A DNA stretch of 14,883 nucleotides. Source: Segetibacter sp. (lineage in GTDB: Bacteria; Bacteroidota; Bacteroidia; Chitinophagales; Chitinophagaceae). The stretch's first letter is position 1, and every line of letters begins with the position of its first letter. Location: positions 1 to 14,883 of the forward strand of contig JASLBT010000048.1 in NCBI GenBank assembly GCA_030146445.1, read 5' to 3'. Shown in pieces: positions 7,211 through 13,654 of this stretch. The position numbers were made by a program, and so were the translations under genes. The notes beneath the pieces were generated by a model. That model ran no database searches. It was given only the letters and a program-made list of their open reading frames with translations, and had not been told where the DNA came from.

Positions 7211-8110
7211 CTAAAGGAAAGTTTGAACTAAGTTATAGAGATTAAAAGGTTGTTCACCTGCCCTGTTCTTTATCGAATCAAAAACGTCGTGTTTGTTAAT
7301 GTCCTTCATTCGTTGTTGCTGAATAAGCATCCACGCCTTTTGCGTGAGCAACTGATAATACTTCTCTGAAGTTCGTTGCAGCTGCAGGTGCATAAAAACG
7401 TGTTGGTTAAGTTCGGCTATACCCGTCCTGTTGTCGGCGATGGTTTTCAGTACCGGAATTTGGTATGACTGCGCATGATTAACTGCTGCCAGCATAGCCC
7501 GCAGGTTCTTTGCAAACCGGTCGGCACCATCACGGTCTGCTTTGTTGACCACGAAAATGTCGCCGATTTCCATCAGTCCTGCCTTCATCGTCTGTATTTC
7601 GTCACCGGCTTCGGGCACCAATACCACGACAGTTGTATCAGCCAGTCCGGCAATCTCGATTTCGCTCTGACCTACACCTACCGTTTCGACGATAATGTGA
7701 TCAAACGGTGCAGCCTTCAACACGTCGGTAATTTCAATAATGTGCGGATGAAGACCACCAAGGCTGCCACGGGTTGCAAGCGAACGAATATATACGTTCG
7801 GGTGGTTATACCAGCCACTCATCCTGATGCGATCGCCGAGCAGGGCGCCCAGGTTAAAAGGAGAGGAGGGATCCACACAAATTACCCCGACCTTTTTTCC
7901 CTGCTCAACAAGGGTACCAATGAGCCCGTCGACCAGTGTGCTCTTGCCGGCGCCGGGTGGACCGGTAATGCCGGTAATTGGCGTGTCCGATGGGGGCAAT
8001 TGCTGAAGCATACTAAAATAGCCTTCGTACTGGTTTTCTACCAATGAGATGGTACGGGCCAGTGCCGGTATGTCGCCGGTAACGAGTCTCGAAAGGAGTG
8101 TTTTCCACAT
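7211..8110 (-). CDS. meaB: MeaB/ArgK family G3E GTPase (methylmalonyl-CoA mutase chaperone)
   Basis: This metallochaperone GTPase protects and reloads adenosylcobalamin-dependent methylmalonyl-CoA mutase, and related acyl-CoA mutases, in the cytoplasm. Motifs counted from the ATG at 8110: P-loop GPPGAGKS (50-57), VDPSSPFNLGALLGDRIRM (79-97), ATRGSLGGL (112-120), ETVGVGQSE (142-150) and NKAD (189-192). The open frame extends to an ATG at 8170, adding 20 residues (MFCRFLASTVF...), but the MWKTLLSRLVTGD start fits the family better; the product is then 299 residues, slightly short. It heads a minus-strand unit with two glycosyltransferase-type genes and is divergent from a third. No mutase subunit is in the window, so its client must be encoded elsewhere. 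Confidence 0.93.
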   Translation of the reverse strand: MWKTLLSRLVTGDIPALARTISLVENQYEGYFSMLQQLPPSDTPITGITGPPGAGKSTLVDGLIGTLVEQGKKVGVICVDPSSPFNLGALLGDRIRMSGWYNHPNVYIRSLATRGSLGGLHPHIIEITDVLKAAPFDHIIVETVGVGQSEIEIAGLADTTVVVLVPEAGDEIQTMKAGLMEIGDIFVVNKADRDGADRFAKNLRAMLAAVNHAQSYQIPVLKTIADNRTGIAELNQHVFMHLQLQRTSEKYYQLLTQKAWMLIQQQRMKDINKHDVFDSIKNRAGEQPFNLYNLVQTFL

Positions 8111-8248
8111 AATTCTCTGCCCACGAATATCGGTTAGAAAAACAGTACTGGCCAAAAAACGACAGAACATTCCGGGGCTGCAGATTAACAGCGAAGTAGA
8201 AAGATTCGGGGTATTACCAGGTTGGCCGGTAAGATGGCAGCGACGCGG

Positions 8249-8276
8249 TTTACTAAGTTTTCCCTGCTTAACTTAG
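8249..8276 (+). promoter_or_regulatory. Candidate promoter of the glycosyltransferase to lptC run
   Basis: TAACTTAG at 8269-8276 differs by one base from the Bacteroidota -7 consensus. A TTTA at 8249-8252 could serve as the -33 box, though the 16-base spacer is short. Transcription would start near 8282, about 30 bases before the ATG at 8312. This is a weak match in the divergent region between meaB and the GT2 gene. Confidence 0.3.
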
Positions 8277-8311
8277 CCGTTTGCAGGAGGCACAAACATT
8301 CAATCATACTC

Positions 8312-9073
8312 ATGATACCAATATCTGTTGTAATCATCGCTAAAAACGAAGCAGATATAATCAGGCGAACGATCGAGTCGGTAAGGGCTCTTACCGACGA
8401 TATCGTAGTTGTTGACAGCGGTAGTACCGACGGGACTACCGAAATGGTTGTTGCCACCGGCGCGACATTGATCCGTTCTGCGTGGAAAGGATTTGGACCA
8501 ACAAAAAATAAGGGTATAGCGGCTGCCCGCTACGACTGGATCCTGAGCATAGACGCCGATGAACAACCAGACGGGGCGTTGATCAATGCATTACACCAGG
8601 TTGATTTAACCGATACCATGGTGGTTTACAATTTGAAGTTCAAAACTTACCTCGGTAGTAAACTGATCAGGTATGGCGAATGGGGTACGGACTCGCATAT
8701 CCGTTTATTTAACCGTCGTTTTACCCGCTGGAACGAAGCGGGCGTGCATGAACAGCTGGTGATTCCTGAAAACACGATGAAGAAAAACCTCGAAGGCTTT
8801 ATTCATCACTTTTCAATGAAGGACGTAGCCGATTATGCCACCAAGATGACGCAATATGCTTTACTCAATGGCGAACATTATTACCAGAATGGAAAAAAAG
8901 CGGGGTGGATAAAGCGGTATCTTTCACCCCTTTTTTCCTTCCATCGTAATTACATATTTAAACTCGGCTTTCTCGACGGTCGTGAAGGCTACCTTATCGC
9001 CCGGGTAACAGCATACTATACCATGCTAAAATATGCCAGGCTGGATGAGCTAAACAGGAGGGCAAAACACTAA
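8312..9073 (+). CDS. WaaE/KdtX-like family 2 glycosyltransferase
   Basis: The 253-residue product resembles the WaaE/KdtX group of family 2 glycosyltransferases, which add a sugar to the lipopolysaccharide inner core. It begins directly with the fold (ISVVIIAKNEAD, 4-15). VVDSGSTDGT (33-42) and the metal-binding DADEQ (81-85) follow, then WKGFGPTKN (58-66 region) and WGTDSHIRLFNRRFTRWNEAGVHEQL in the acceptor half, all typical of this group. The frame is open upstream to an ATG at 8222, but those 30 residues lack family character, so 8312 is chosen. It is first in a plus-strand run that ends in lptC, which supports a role in lipopolysaccharide or lipid A-core synthesis. The exact sugar is not known. 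Confidence 0.88.
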   Translation: MIPISVVIIAKNEADIIRRTIESVRALTDDIVVVDSGSTDGTTEMVVATGATLIRSAWKGFGPTKNKGIAAARYDWILSIDADEQPDGALINALHQVDLTDTMVVYNLKFKTYLGSKLIRYGEWGTDSHIRLFNRRFTRWNEAGVHEQLVIPENTMKKNLEGFIHHFSMKDVADYATKMTQYALLNGEHYYQNGKKAGWIKRYLSPLFSFHRNYIFKLGFLDGREGYLIARVTAYYTMLKYARLDELNRRAKH

Positions 9074-9133
9074 TCGCTGGTTTCTTCTGGCACTATTTTT
9101 ACAACCCAATCTTTCCATTTAAGATTGTTTCGC

Positions 9134-9775
9134 ATGACCAATTTCATTCCGATATTTCCTTTAGGGATCATAGTGTACCCGGGTGAAGACCTAAATCTTC
9201 ACGTGTTCGAACCCCGGTACAGGCAGCTGATCAACGAATGTTTTGCTGAAGCGAAGCCATTCGGAATTCCCACAGTTCTAAAAAACGGGATTGGTGAAAT
9301 CGGAACTTCGGTGATCGTAACAGAGATCGTAGAAGTTTACGAGGACGGAAAAATGGACATCAAAACAAAAGGGCAGCAGGTGTTCAGGATACTTGAAGTT
9401 ATCCGGAACATACCCGACAAGATGTACAGCGGGGCTATTGTAAATTATCCTGCAAACGATGAAAGTAAAAATCCCGACCTGCTTCGAAAGGTGGTGAACA
9501 GCTTACGGGAGCTACACAACCTTATGAAGGTCAACAAGACGTTCAACGAGGTTGACGAAAATCTGGTATCATACGACCTTGCACACCATGCGGCTTTATC
9601 GCCGGAGGAAGAATACGAGCTGCTTGGGCTTTTTCGCGAAGACCAGCGGCTGGAATATTTAAAGCGGCACCTGATAAAAGTTCTTCCCCTGGTAAATGAA
9701 ATGGAAAAGCTTAAAGAACGAATACAGTTAAACGGGCACTTCAAACAACTAAAAGGTTTTAATCTCGATCTTTGA
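9134..9775 (+). CDS. Stand-alone Lon N-terminal (substrate-binding) domain protein
   Basis: This protein of 213 residues consists of the Lon protease N-terminal domain only. The family start is clear (IPIFPLGIIVYPGEDLNLHVFEPRYRQLI), followed by a beta-rich half and a helical C-terminal part rich in charged residues (about 110-213). There is no AAA+ ATPase or Ser-Lys protease domain, so it is not a protease. Such proteins occur widely and are usually annotated as LON peptidase substrate-binding domain proteins. Role: unknown; peptide or protein binding is a guess from the fold. The ATG at 9134 is preferred over an in-frame TTG at 9125. It lies 60 bases after the glycosyltransferase and 10 bases before coaX, so co-transcription is likely. 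Confidence 0.9.
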   Translation: MTNFIPIFPLGIIVYPGEDLNLHVFEPRYRQLINECFAEAKPFGIPTVLKNGIGEIGTSVIVTEIVEVYEDGKMDIKTKGQQVFRILEVIRNIPDKMYSGAIVNYPANDESKNPDLLRKVVNSLRELHNLMKVNKTFNEVDENLVSYDLAHHAALSPEEEYELLGLFREDQRLEYLKRHLIKVLPLVNEMEKLKERIQLNGHFKQLKGFNLDL

Positions 9776-9785
9776 AATAATCCCT

Positions 9786-10520
9786 ATGGCCACAACTCTT
9801 TGTTTTGATTTTGGAAATACACGGCTCAAATGTGCAGTATTCAAAAGAAAGGAAATGCAGCAGTTGTTGGTTTTGGAGAATGACTCCGAGTCGACCATCA
9901 GCAAGTTGGTTGATGAACACGGAGCTAAAAAGAGCATTTTGTCGTCGGTAATCGAACACAACCCTGCAATAGAAATGCTCTTAGCAGAACGCACGCGTTT
10001 TCATAAGCTTTCTTACAGAAGTAAATTTCCCATTTCCACGCCGGTCGGAAAACCGGAAACAATTGGCTCCGACAGGTTAGCTATGTCGGTTGGCGCAGTT
10101 GACCTCTTCCCCCGCAAACACAACCTTGTGATAGGCCTCGGTTCCTGTATAACCTACAATTTTGTAAATAAGTTCCACCAGTTTCTTGGCGGAAGCATTT
10201 CGCCGGGTATGGAAATGCGTTTTAAGGCGCTTAACCAGTTTACCGCAAAGCTTCCCATGGTGGAAGCAGAGTGGAACTTTCCGCTGCTTGGATACGATAC
10301 AAAAACAAATATTCTGAGCGGCGTTATCCTGGGCATGGCAAGAGAGATAGACGGCATTATAAACAGTTACGCCGAAAGGTATGTCAACTTTAACGTGCAT
10401 TTAACCGGGGGTGATACGACCTTATTTGGACAACACCTTAAAAACAAGATATTTGCAGACCCTTATCTAATATACAAAGGCCTTTATGCGATCAGTGAGT
10501 ACAACCAGAAGAACAATTAA
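9786..10520 (+). CDS. coaX: Type III pantothenate kinase CoaX
   Basis: CoaX phosphorylates pantothenate with ATP, the first step of CoA synthesis. The 244 residues show the type III motifs in order: DFGNTRLK (8-15, phosphate binding), GSDRLA (94-99, with the Asp 96 expected to act as base), GLGSCITYNF (117-126), GGSISPG (135-141), NILSGVILG (175-183), LTGGD (206-210) and DPYLIYKGL (225-233). The third motif is usually D-x-G-T-x-x-T-x-D, so the first Asp is Gly, the Thr is Ser and the last Asp is Asn here. The catalytic motif is intact, so activity is likely. It follows the Lon-domain gene by 10 bases, and its last 35 bases overlap the next gene. Confidence 0.93.
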   Translation: MATTLCFDFGNTRLKCAVFKRKEMQQLLVLENDSESTISKLVDEHGAKKSILSSVIEHNPAIEMLLAERTRFHKLSYRSKFPISTPVGKPETIGSDRLAMSVGAVDLFPRKHNLVIGLGSCITYNFVNKFHQFLGGSISPGMEMRFKALNQFTAKLPMVEAEWNFPLLGYDTKTNILSGVILGMAREIDGIINSYAERYVNFNVHLTGGDTTLFGQHLKNKIFADPYLIYKGLYAISEYNQKNN

Positions 10521-11829
10521 GATTGGATTTTTAATGGTATTAGGGTCTTTAACTGCTTCATCTCAAGAAAATTCTCCTTTTTCCAGGTACGGTCTCGGTG
10601 ATATTTTTGCAGGTCAACACATTATCAACCGTGGTATGGGTGGACTATCTGCACCCTACGTTGATGCTCAGAGCATAAACTTTTACAATCCGGCAAGTTA
10701 TAGTGGTTTAAAGGTGGTCACTTTTGATGTAGGTGTTCGAATAGATAACCAGACACTTCGGCAACAATCGCCCGTTCAAAAATTTACTTCTATAAACTTC
10801 ACCCCGTCTTATGTTGCTTTTGGCGTTCCATTTTCTAAAAAACACAATATAGGCCTGGCTTTTGGCCTTCGTCCGGTTACAAAAATCAATTACTCCATTC
10901 AAGAGAGCAAGCGACTTCCTGGAATAGATAGCACGGCAAATCTTTATGAGGGTACCGGGGGCTTGAATGAATTGTTCGTCGGTATGGGTAAGCGTTGGAA
11001 AGGCCTGAGTATAGGCTTCAACACCGGTTACCGGTTTGGCAGAAGGGAAACAAACAGCAGGGTTTTCATATTTAATACAGATAGTTCAAGTTACATTCCA
11101 TTTTCAAACTCAAATGCAGGGACCGTCACCACTTTTGGTAAGGCGTTCCTGAATGCCGGTTTGCAGTATGAGCAAAGGTTCGGCACAAACACCGCTGTTC
11201 GCGTGGGTGTTAATGCTAATTTTCAGCAAAGCTTCAAGGCCAGCCAGGATCGAATTAGAGAGACGTTCTTTTACGATGTCAATGGAAACCCTGTTCGGCT
11301 CGACAGTGTTGCTGATCAGAAAGAAGTACGAGGAGTCATCGAAACACCGGCGACTTATACTGCCGGAATCATGTTTATAAAAACGGTGCAGGACAGGTTG
11401 GGAAACAGATCCGACAAGGCCAGCTTCGGCATTGAATACGAAACTTCAGAGTGGTCGAAATTTCGGTTCTACGACGCTCCGGATCAACTCGTAAACCGGT
11501 ACGAAGTTCATATCGGCGGACAGTTTACCCCGGACCCTTTCAGCGTTACCAATTACGGCAACCGGATTACCTATCGTGCGGGAGTTAATTTTGGCAGGGA
11601 TTATATCAATGCCGATCGTAATGAACTGAAAACATTTGGAATGACTTTGGGTGCAGCCCTGCCGGTACGTAAATGGCGTTCTTTTGATAACCAGTTTACA
11701 ATGTTGAATGCCGCATTGGAATATGGCCGTCGTGGAACTTCGGCAAACAACATCACTGAAAACTACTTCCGGTTATCTTTCGGGATGTCATTAAGCGATA
11801 TCTGGTTCGTTAAGCGTAAATATGATTAG
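10486..11829 (+). CDS. Outer-membrane beta-barrel protein of unknown function
   Basis: The ATG at 10486 gives 447 residues, with a basic N-terminus, a hydrophobic segment (IKIGFLMVLGSLTASS, 12-27) and probable signal cleavage before QENS. The mature start ENSPFSRYGLGD and the following RGMGGLSAPYVDAQSINFYNPASY are typical of a Bacteroidota barrel family loosely like FadL/PorP outer-membrane proteins. Alternating hydrophobic strands run to the end, which closes with FRLSFGMSLSDIWFVKRKYD. The start lies inside coaX (35-base overlap); an ATG at 10534 avoids the overlap but cuts off the basic signal start. It overlaps lptC by 8 bases, so translation of coaX, this gene and lptC may be coupled. No substrate can be read from the sequence. 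A channel or transport role is only a guess. Confidence 0.85.
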   Translation: MRSVSTTRRTIKIGFLMVLGSLTASSQENSPFSRYGLGDIFAGQHIINRGMGGLSAPYVDAQSINFYNPASYSGLKVVTFDVGVRIDNQTLRQQSPVQKFTSINFTPSYVAFGVPFSKKHNIGLAFGLRPVTKINYSIQESKRLPGIDSTANLYEGTGGLNELFVGMGKRWKGLSIGFNTGYRFGRRETNSRVFIFNTDSSSYIPFSNSNAGTVTTFGKAFLNAGLQYEQRFGTNTAVRVGVNANFQQSFKASQDRIRETFFYDVNGNPVRLDSVADQKEVRGVIETPATYTAGIMFIKTVQDRLGNRSDKASFGIEYETSEWSKFRFYDAPDQLVNRYEVHIGGQFTPDPFSVTNYGNRITYRAGVNFGRDYINADRNELKTFGMTLGAALPVRKWRSFDNQFTMLNAALEYGRRGTSANNITENYFRLSFGMSLSDIWFVKRKYD

Positions 11830-12394
11830 CAGGTTTATAATGCATAAACGTGTTTTGGCAGCCTTAATCACAGGCTGCTTTTTTGTTTTGTCGTGCGAGA
11901 ACGATATGAGTGCCGTGCAGGCGTTATCGAAAAAGAAGATCGGTGTTGAAGAAGCGAAGAACATTGAAAGTTACCTGAGCCAGGATGCCAAACTTAAGGC
12001 TAAGCTTACTGCGCCGAGTATGCTGCGCTACCAATATGATACGCCTAAGGTTGAATTTCCCAAGAGCCTTCACGTGAATTTTTATAACGACAGCTTGAAA
12101 GTGGAAAGTGAGCTTAGTGCGCGCTACGGACGTTACCTGGAAAATGAAAACAAGGTTTTTCTGCGGGATAGTGTAGTTGTTTTTAATAAAGTAGGCGACA
12201 CCTTGCACTGCAAAGAACTTTACTGGGATCAGCGGCTGGAGTCGTTCTATACCGATAAAAATGTGATCCTTCTCCAACCTTCTCAAAAGCTTTATGGCAA
12301 GGGAATGAGAGCTCGCCAGGATTTCAAGGCGTTTACCATACTTGATCCTACCGGGTTCATCCTCATCCCTGATAGCTCCTGGCTGGGCTACTAA
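11822..12394 (+). CDS. lptC: LPS export periplasmic lipoprotein LptC
   Basis: LptC links the inner-membrane LptBFG transporter to LptA and passes lipopolysaccharide across the periplasm. The product is 190 residues. A lipoprotein signal ends in the lipobox VLSC (Cys 25), so it should be lipid-anchored, unlike the single-helix anchor of the E. coli protein; this is usual in Bacteroidota. The rest is a beta-jellyroll LptC domain (about 40-188) with the run KLTAPSMLRYQYDTPKVEFPKSLHVNFYNDSLKVESELSARYGRY and a YGKGMRARQDF segment near the end. The ATG at 11822 overlaps the previous gene by 8 bases; an in-frame ATG at 11840 would also keep a working signal. It is the last gene of the plus-strand run. 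No other lpt gene lies in the window. Confidence 0.88.
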   Translation: MISRFIMHKRVLAALITGCFFVLSCENDMSAVQALSKKKIGVEEAKNIESYLSQDAKLKAKLTAPSMLRYQYDTPKVEFPKSLHVNFYNDSLKVESELSARYGRYLENENKVFLRDSVVVFNKVGDTLHCKELYWDQRLESFYTDKNVILLQPSQKLYGKGMRARQDFKAFTILDPTGFILIPDSSWLGY

Positions 12395-12484
12395 AATTGC
12401 TCCCGCACCCTTCAACGCCGGCAAAGATGCCAGGTGCCTTCTTAAGCTAACGTTGTTTGCCCAAACCCGCATCATTGTCAGATG

Positions 12485-12506
12485 TTTCCACAGTTCGCTG
12501 TGGAAA
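12485..12506. other. Perfect 9-bp hairpin with TTCG loop
   Basis: TTTCCACAG (12485-12493) pairs with CTGTGGAAA (12498-12506) across a TTCG loop. It lies 91 bases after lptC and just upstream of the likely promoter of the aldo/keto reductase. No T tract follows on the plus strand, so it is not a standard terminator. It could stabilise the 3' end of the lptC message or be an operator-like palindrome for the next promoter. Confidence 0.55.
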
Positions 12507-12510
12507 GGTT

Positions 12511-12543
12511 ATTGCACAAAGTTGACACAGAACAACATTTTTG
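12511..12543 (+). promoter_or_regulatory. Probable promoter of the aldo/keto reductase
   Basis: ATTG at 12511-12514 and CATTTTTG at 12536-12543, with a 21-base spacer, fit the Bacteroidota pattern TTTG-(19-21)-TAnnTTTG with one mismatch in each box. Transcription would start near 12550, about 17 bases before the ATG at 12567. The hairpin at 12485-12506 sits right upstream. Confidence 0.45.
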
Positions 12544-12566
12544 CATAACACATTAAAGTCAATTAC

Positions 12567-13556
12567 ATGGAGTATCGACGTTTGGGTAAATCAGGGCTAC
12601 AAGTGAGTGTACTGAGCTTTGGAAGCTGGGTTACCTTCCACAAACAAATCCCGGATAACAGTGCCGATGAACTAATGGGGATCGCTTACGATAACGGCAT
12701 TAATTTTTTCGACAATGCCGAAGCATATGCCCTGGGTGAAAGTGAGAAAATGATGGGTCGCGTTTTACAGACAAAGAAGTGGGATCGCACATCATATGTG
12801 CTGTCATCAAAGGTTTTTTTTGGCTGGCGCGGAAAGGAAAACAAGCCAAACCAAACCGGCCTGAGCCGGAAGCACATCTTCGAGGCCTGCCATGAAGCTC
12901 TTAACCGCCTTCAAACGGATTATCTTGATCTCTATTTTTGCCACCGCCCCGACAAAAACGTGCCGATCGAAGAGGTTGTTTGGGCCATGAATCAGTTGAT
13001 ACAGCAGGGCAAGGTTCTCTACTGGGGCACCAGCGAATGGAGTGCCTCTGAAATTATGGAGGCCCATATGTTTGCGCGTCAATACCACTTGTTGGGCCCT
13101 ACTATGGAGCAACCAGAGTACAATATGTTCAACAGGAATAAAGTTGAGAACGACTACCTGGGTTTGTTCAGTTCCGTTGGCCTGGGAACGACCATTTGGA
13201 GTCCGCTTGCCTCCGGCCTGCTCACGGGCAAATACAATAACGGCATACCCGAAGGCAGCAGGTTGGCCATAGAAGGGTTCGACTGGCTGAAGGAACGGCA
13301 ACTCCAGGAAGCAAAGATTGAAAAAGTGAAAGCTCTTGTCCCCATTGCTGAAAAGCTGGATGCTTCGCTTGCATCGCTAAGCATTGCCTGGTGTGTCAAG
13401 AATCCAAATGTGTCGACGGCGATACTCGGTGCCACGCGCAGGGAGCAACTCACAGAAAACCTGAAGGCGCTCGAAGTTCTCCCAAAACTCACCAATGAGG
13501 TCATGGAGGAAATTGAACAGGTCATTCAAAACAAACCGGAATTGCCGCAGTTTTAA
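12567..13556 (+). CDS. Aldo/keto reductase, Kv-beta-like (AKR6-type)
   Basis: This is a (beta/alpha)8 NADPH-dependent oxidoreductase of 329 residues that reduces aldehydes or ketones; the natural substrate is unknown. The start MEYRRLGKSGLQVSVLSFGSW and motif NGINFFDNAEAYALGESE place it near bacterial homologues of the potassium-channel beta subunit. The catalytic tetrad is complete: Asp 49, Tyr 54, Lys 82 (in LSSKV) and His 126 (in YFCHRPD). Cofactor-binding segments are GTSEWSASEI, WSPLASGLLTGKY and STAILGATRREQLTENL. It is cytoplasmic, with no signal peptide. A promoter and a terminator of its own suggest a separate unit placed between lptC and the CorC-like gene. A role in detoxifying reactive carbonyls is possible but not shown. 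Confidence 0.93.
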   Translation: MEYRRLGKSGLQVSVLSFGSWVTFHKQIPDNSADELMGIAYDNGINFFDNAEAYALGESEKMMGRVLQTKKWDRTSYVLSSKVFFGWRGKENKPNQTGLSRKHIFEACHEALNRLQTDYLDLYFCHRPDKNVPIEEVVWAMNQLIQQGKVLYWGTSEWSASEIMEAHMFARQYHLLGPTMEQPEYNMFNRNKVENDYLGLFSSVGLGTTIWSPLASGLLTGKYNNGIPEGSRLAIEGFDWLKERQLQEAKIEKVKALVPIAEKLDASLASLSIAWCVKNPNVSTAILGATRREQLTENLKALEVLPKLTNEVMEEIEQVIQNKPELPQF

Positions 13557-13583
13557 ACGATGGCGGATTGGTCCACATCAGGC

Positions 13584-13621
13584 AAGGCGCGCTGCATCGA
13601 TTATTTGCAGTGCGCCTTTTC
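13584..13621 (+). terminator. Intrinsic terminator after the aldo/keto reductase
   Basis: A 13-bp stem with one G-T pair (13584-13596 with 13606-13618) closes a 9-base loop and is followed by four T residues (13617-13620) and further T-rich sequence. It begins 27 bases after the stop codon. The T tract is short, so termination may be partial. Confidence 0.7.
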
Positions 13622-13649
13622 TGTTTCAAATAAGATTAATGTAATTTCG
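13618..13649 (+). promoter_or_regulatory. Candidate promoter of the CorC-like gene
   Basis: TAATTTCG at 13642-13649 differs by one base from TAnnTTTG, and TTTC at 13618-13621 could be the -33 box with a 20-base spacer. The box ends only 5 bases before the ATG at 13655, so the transcript would be leaderless or nearly so. The -33 box overlaps the tail of the terminator. Confidence 0.35.
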
Positions 13650-13654
13650 AACAT

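Noticed and set aside
7475..8047. 190-codon open frame on the plus strand
   Set aside because: It is antisense to meaB, whose motifs are complete; the frame is a by-product of that gene's codon pattern.
11924..12475. 183-codon open frame on the minus strand
   Set aside because: It is antisense to lptC with no family features.
12807..13301. 164-codon open frame on the minus strand
   Set aside because: It is antisense to the aldo/keto reductase, which has a full catalytic tetrad.
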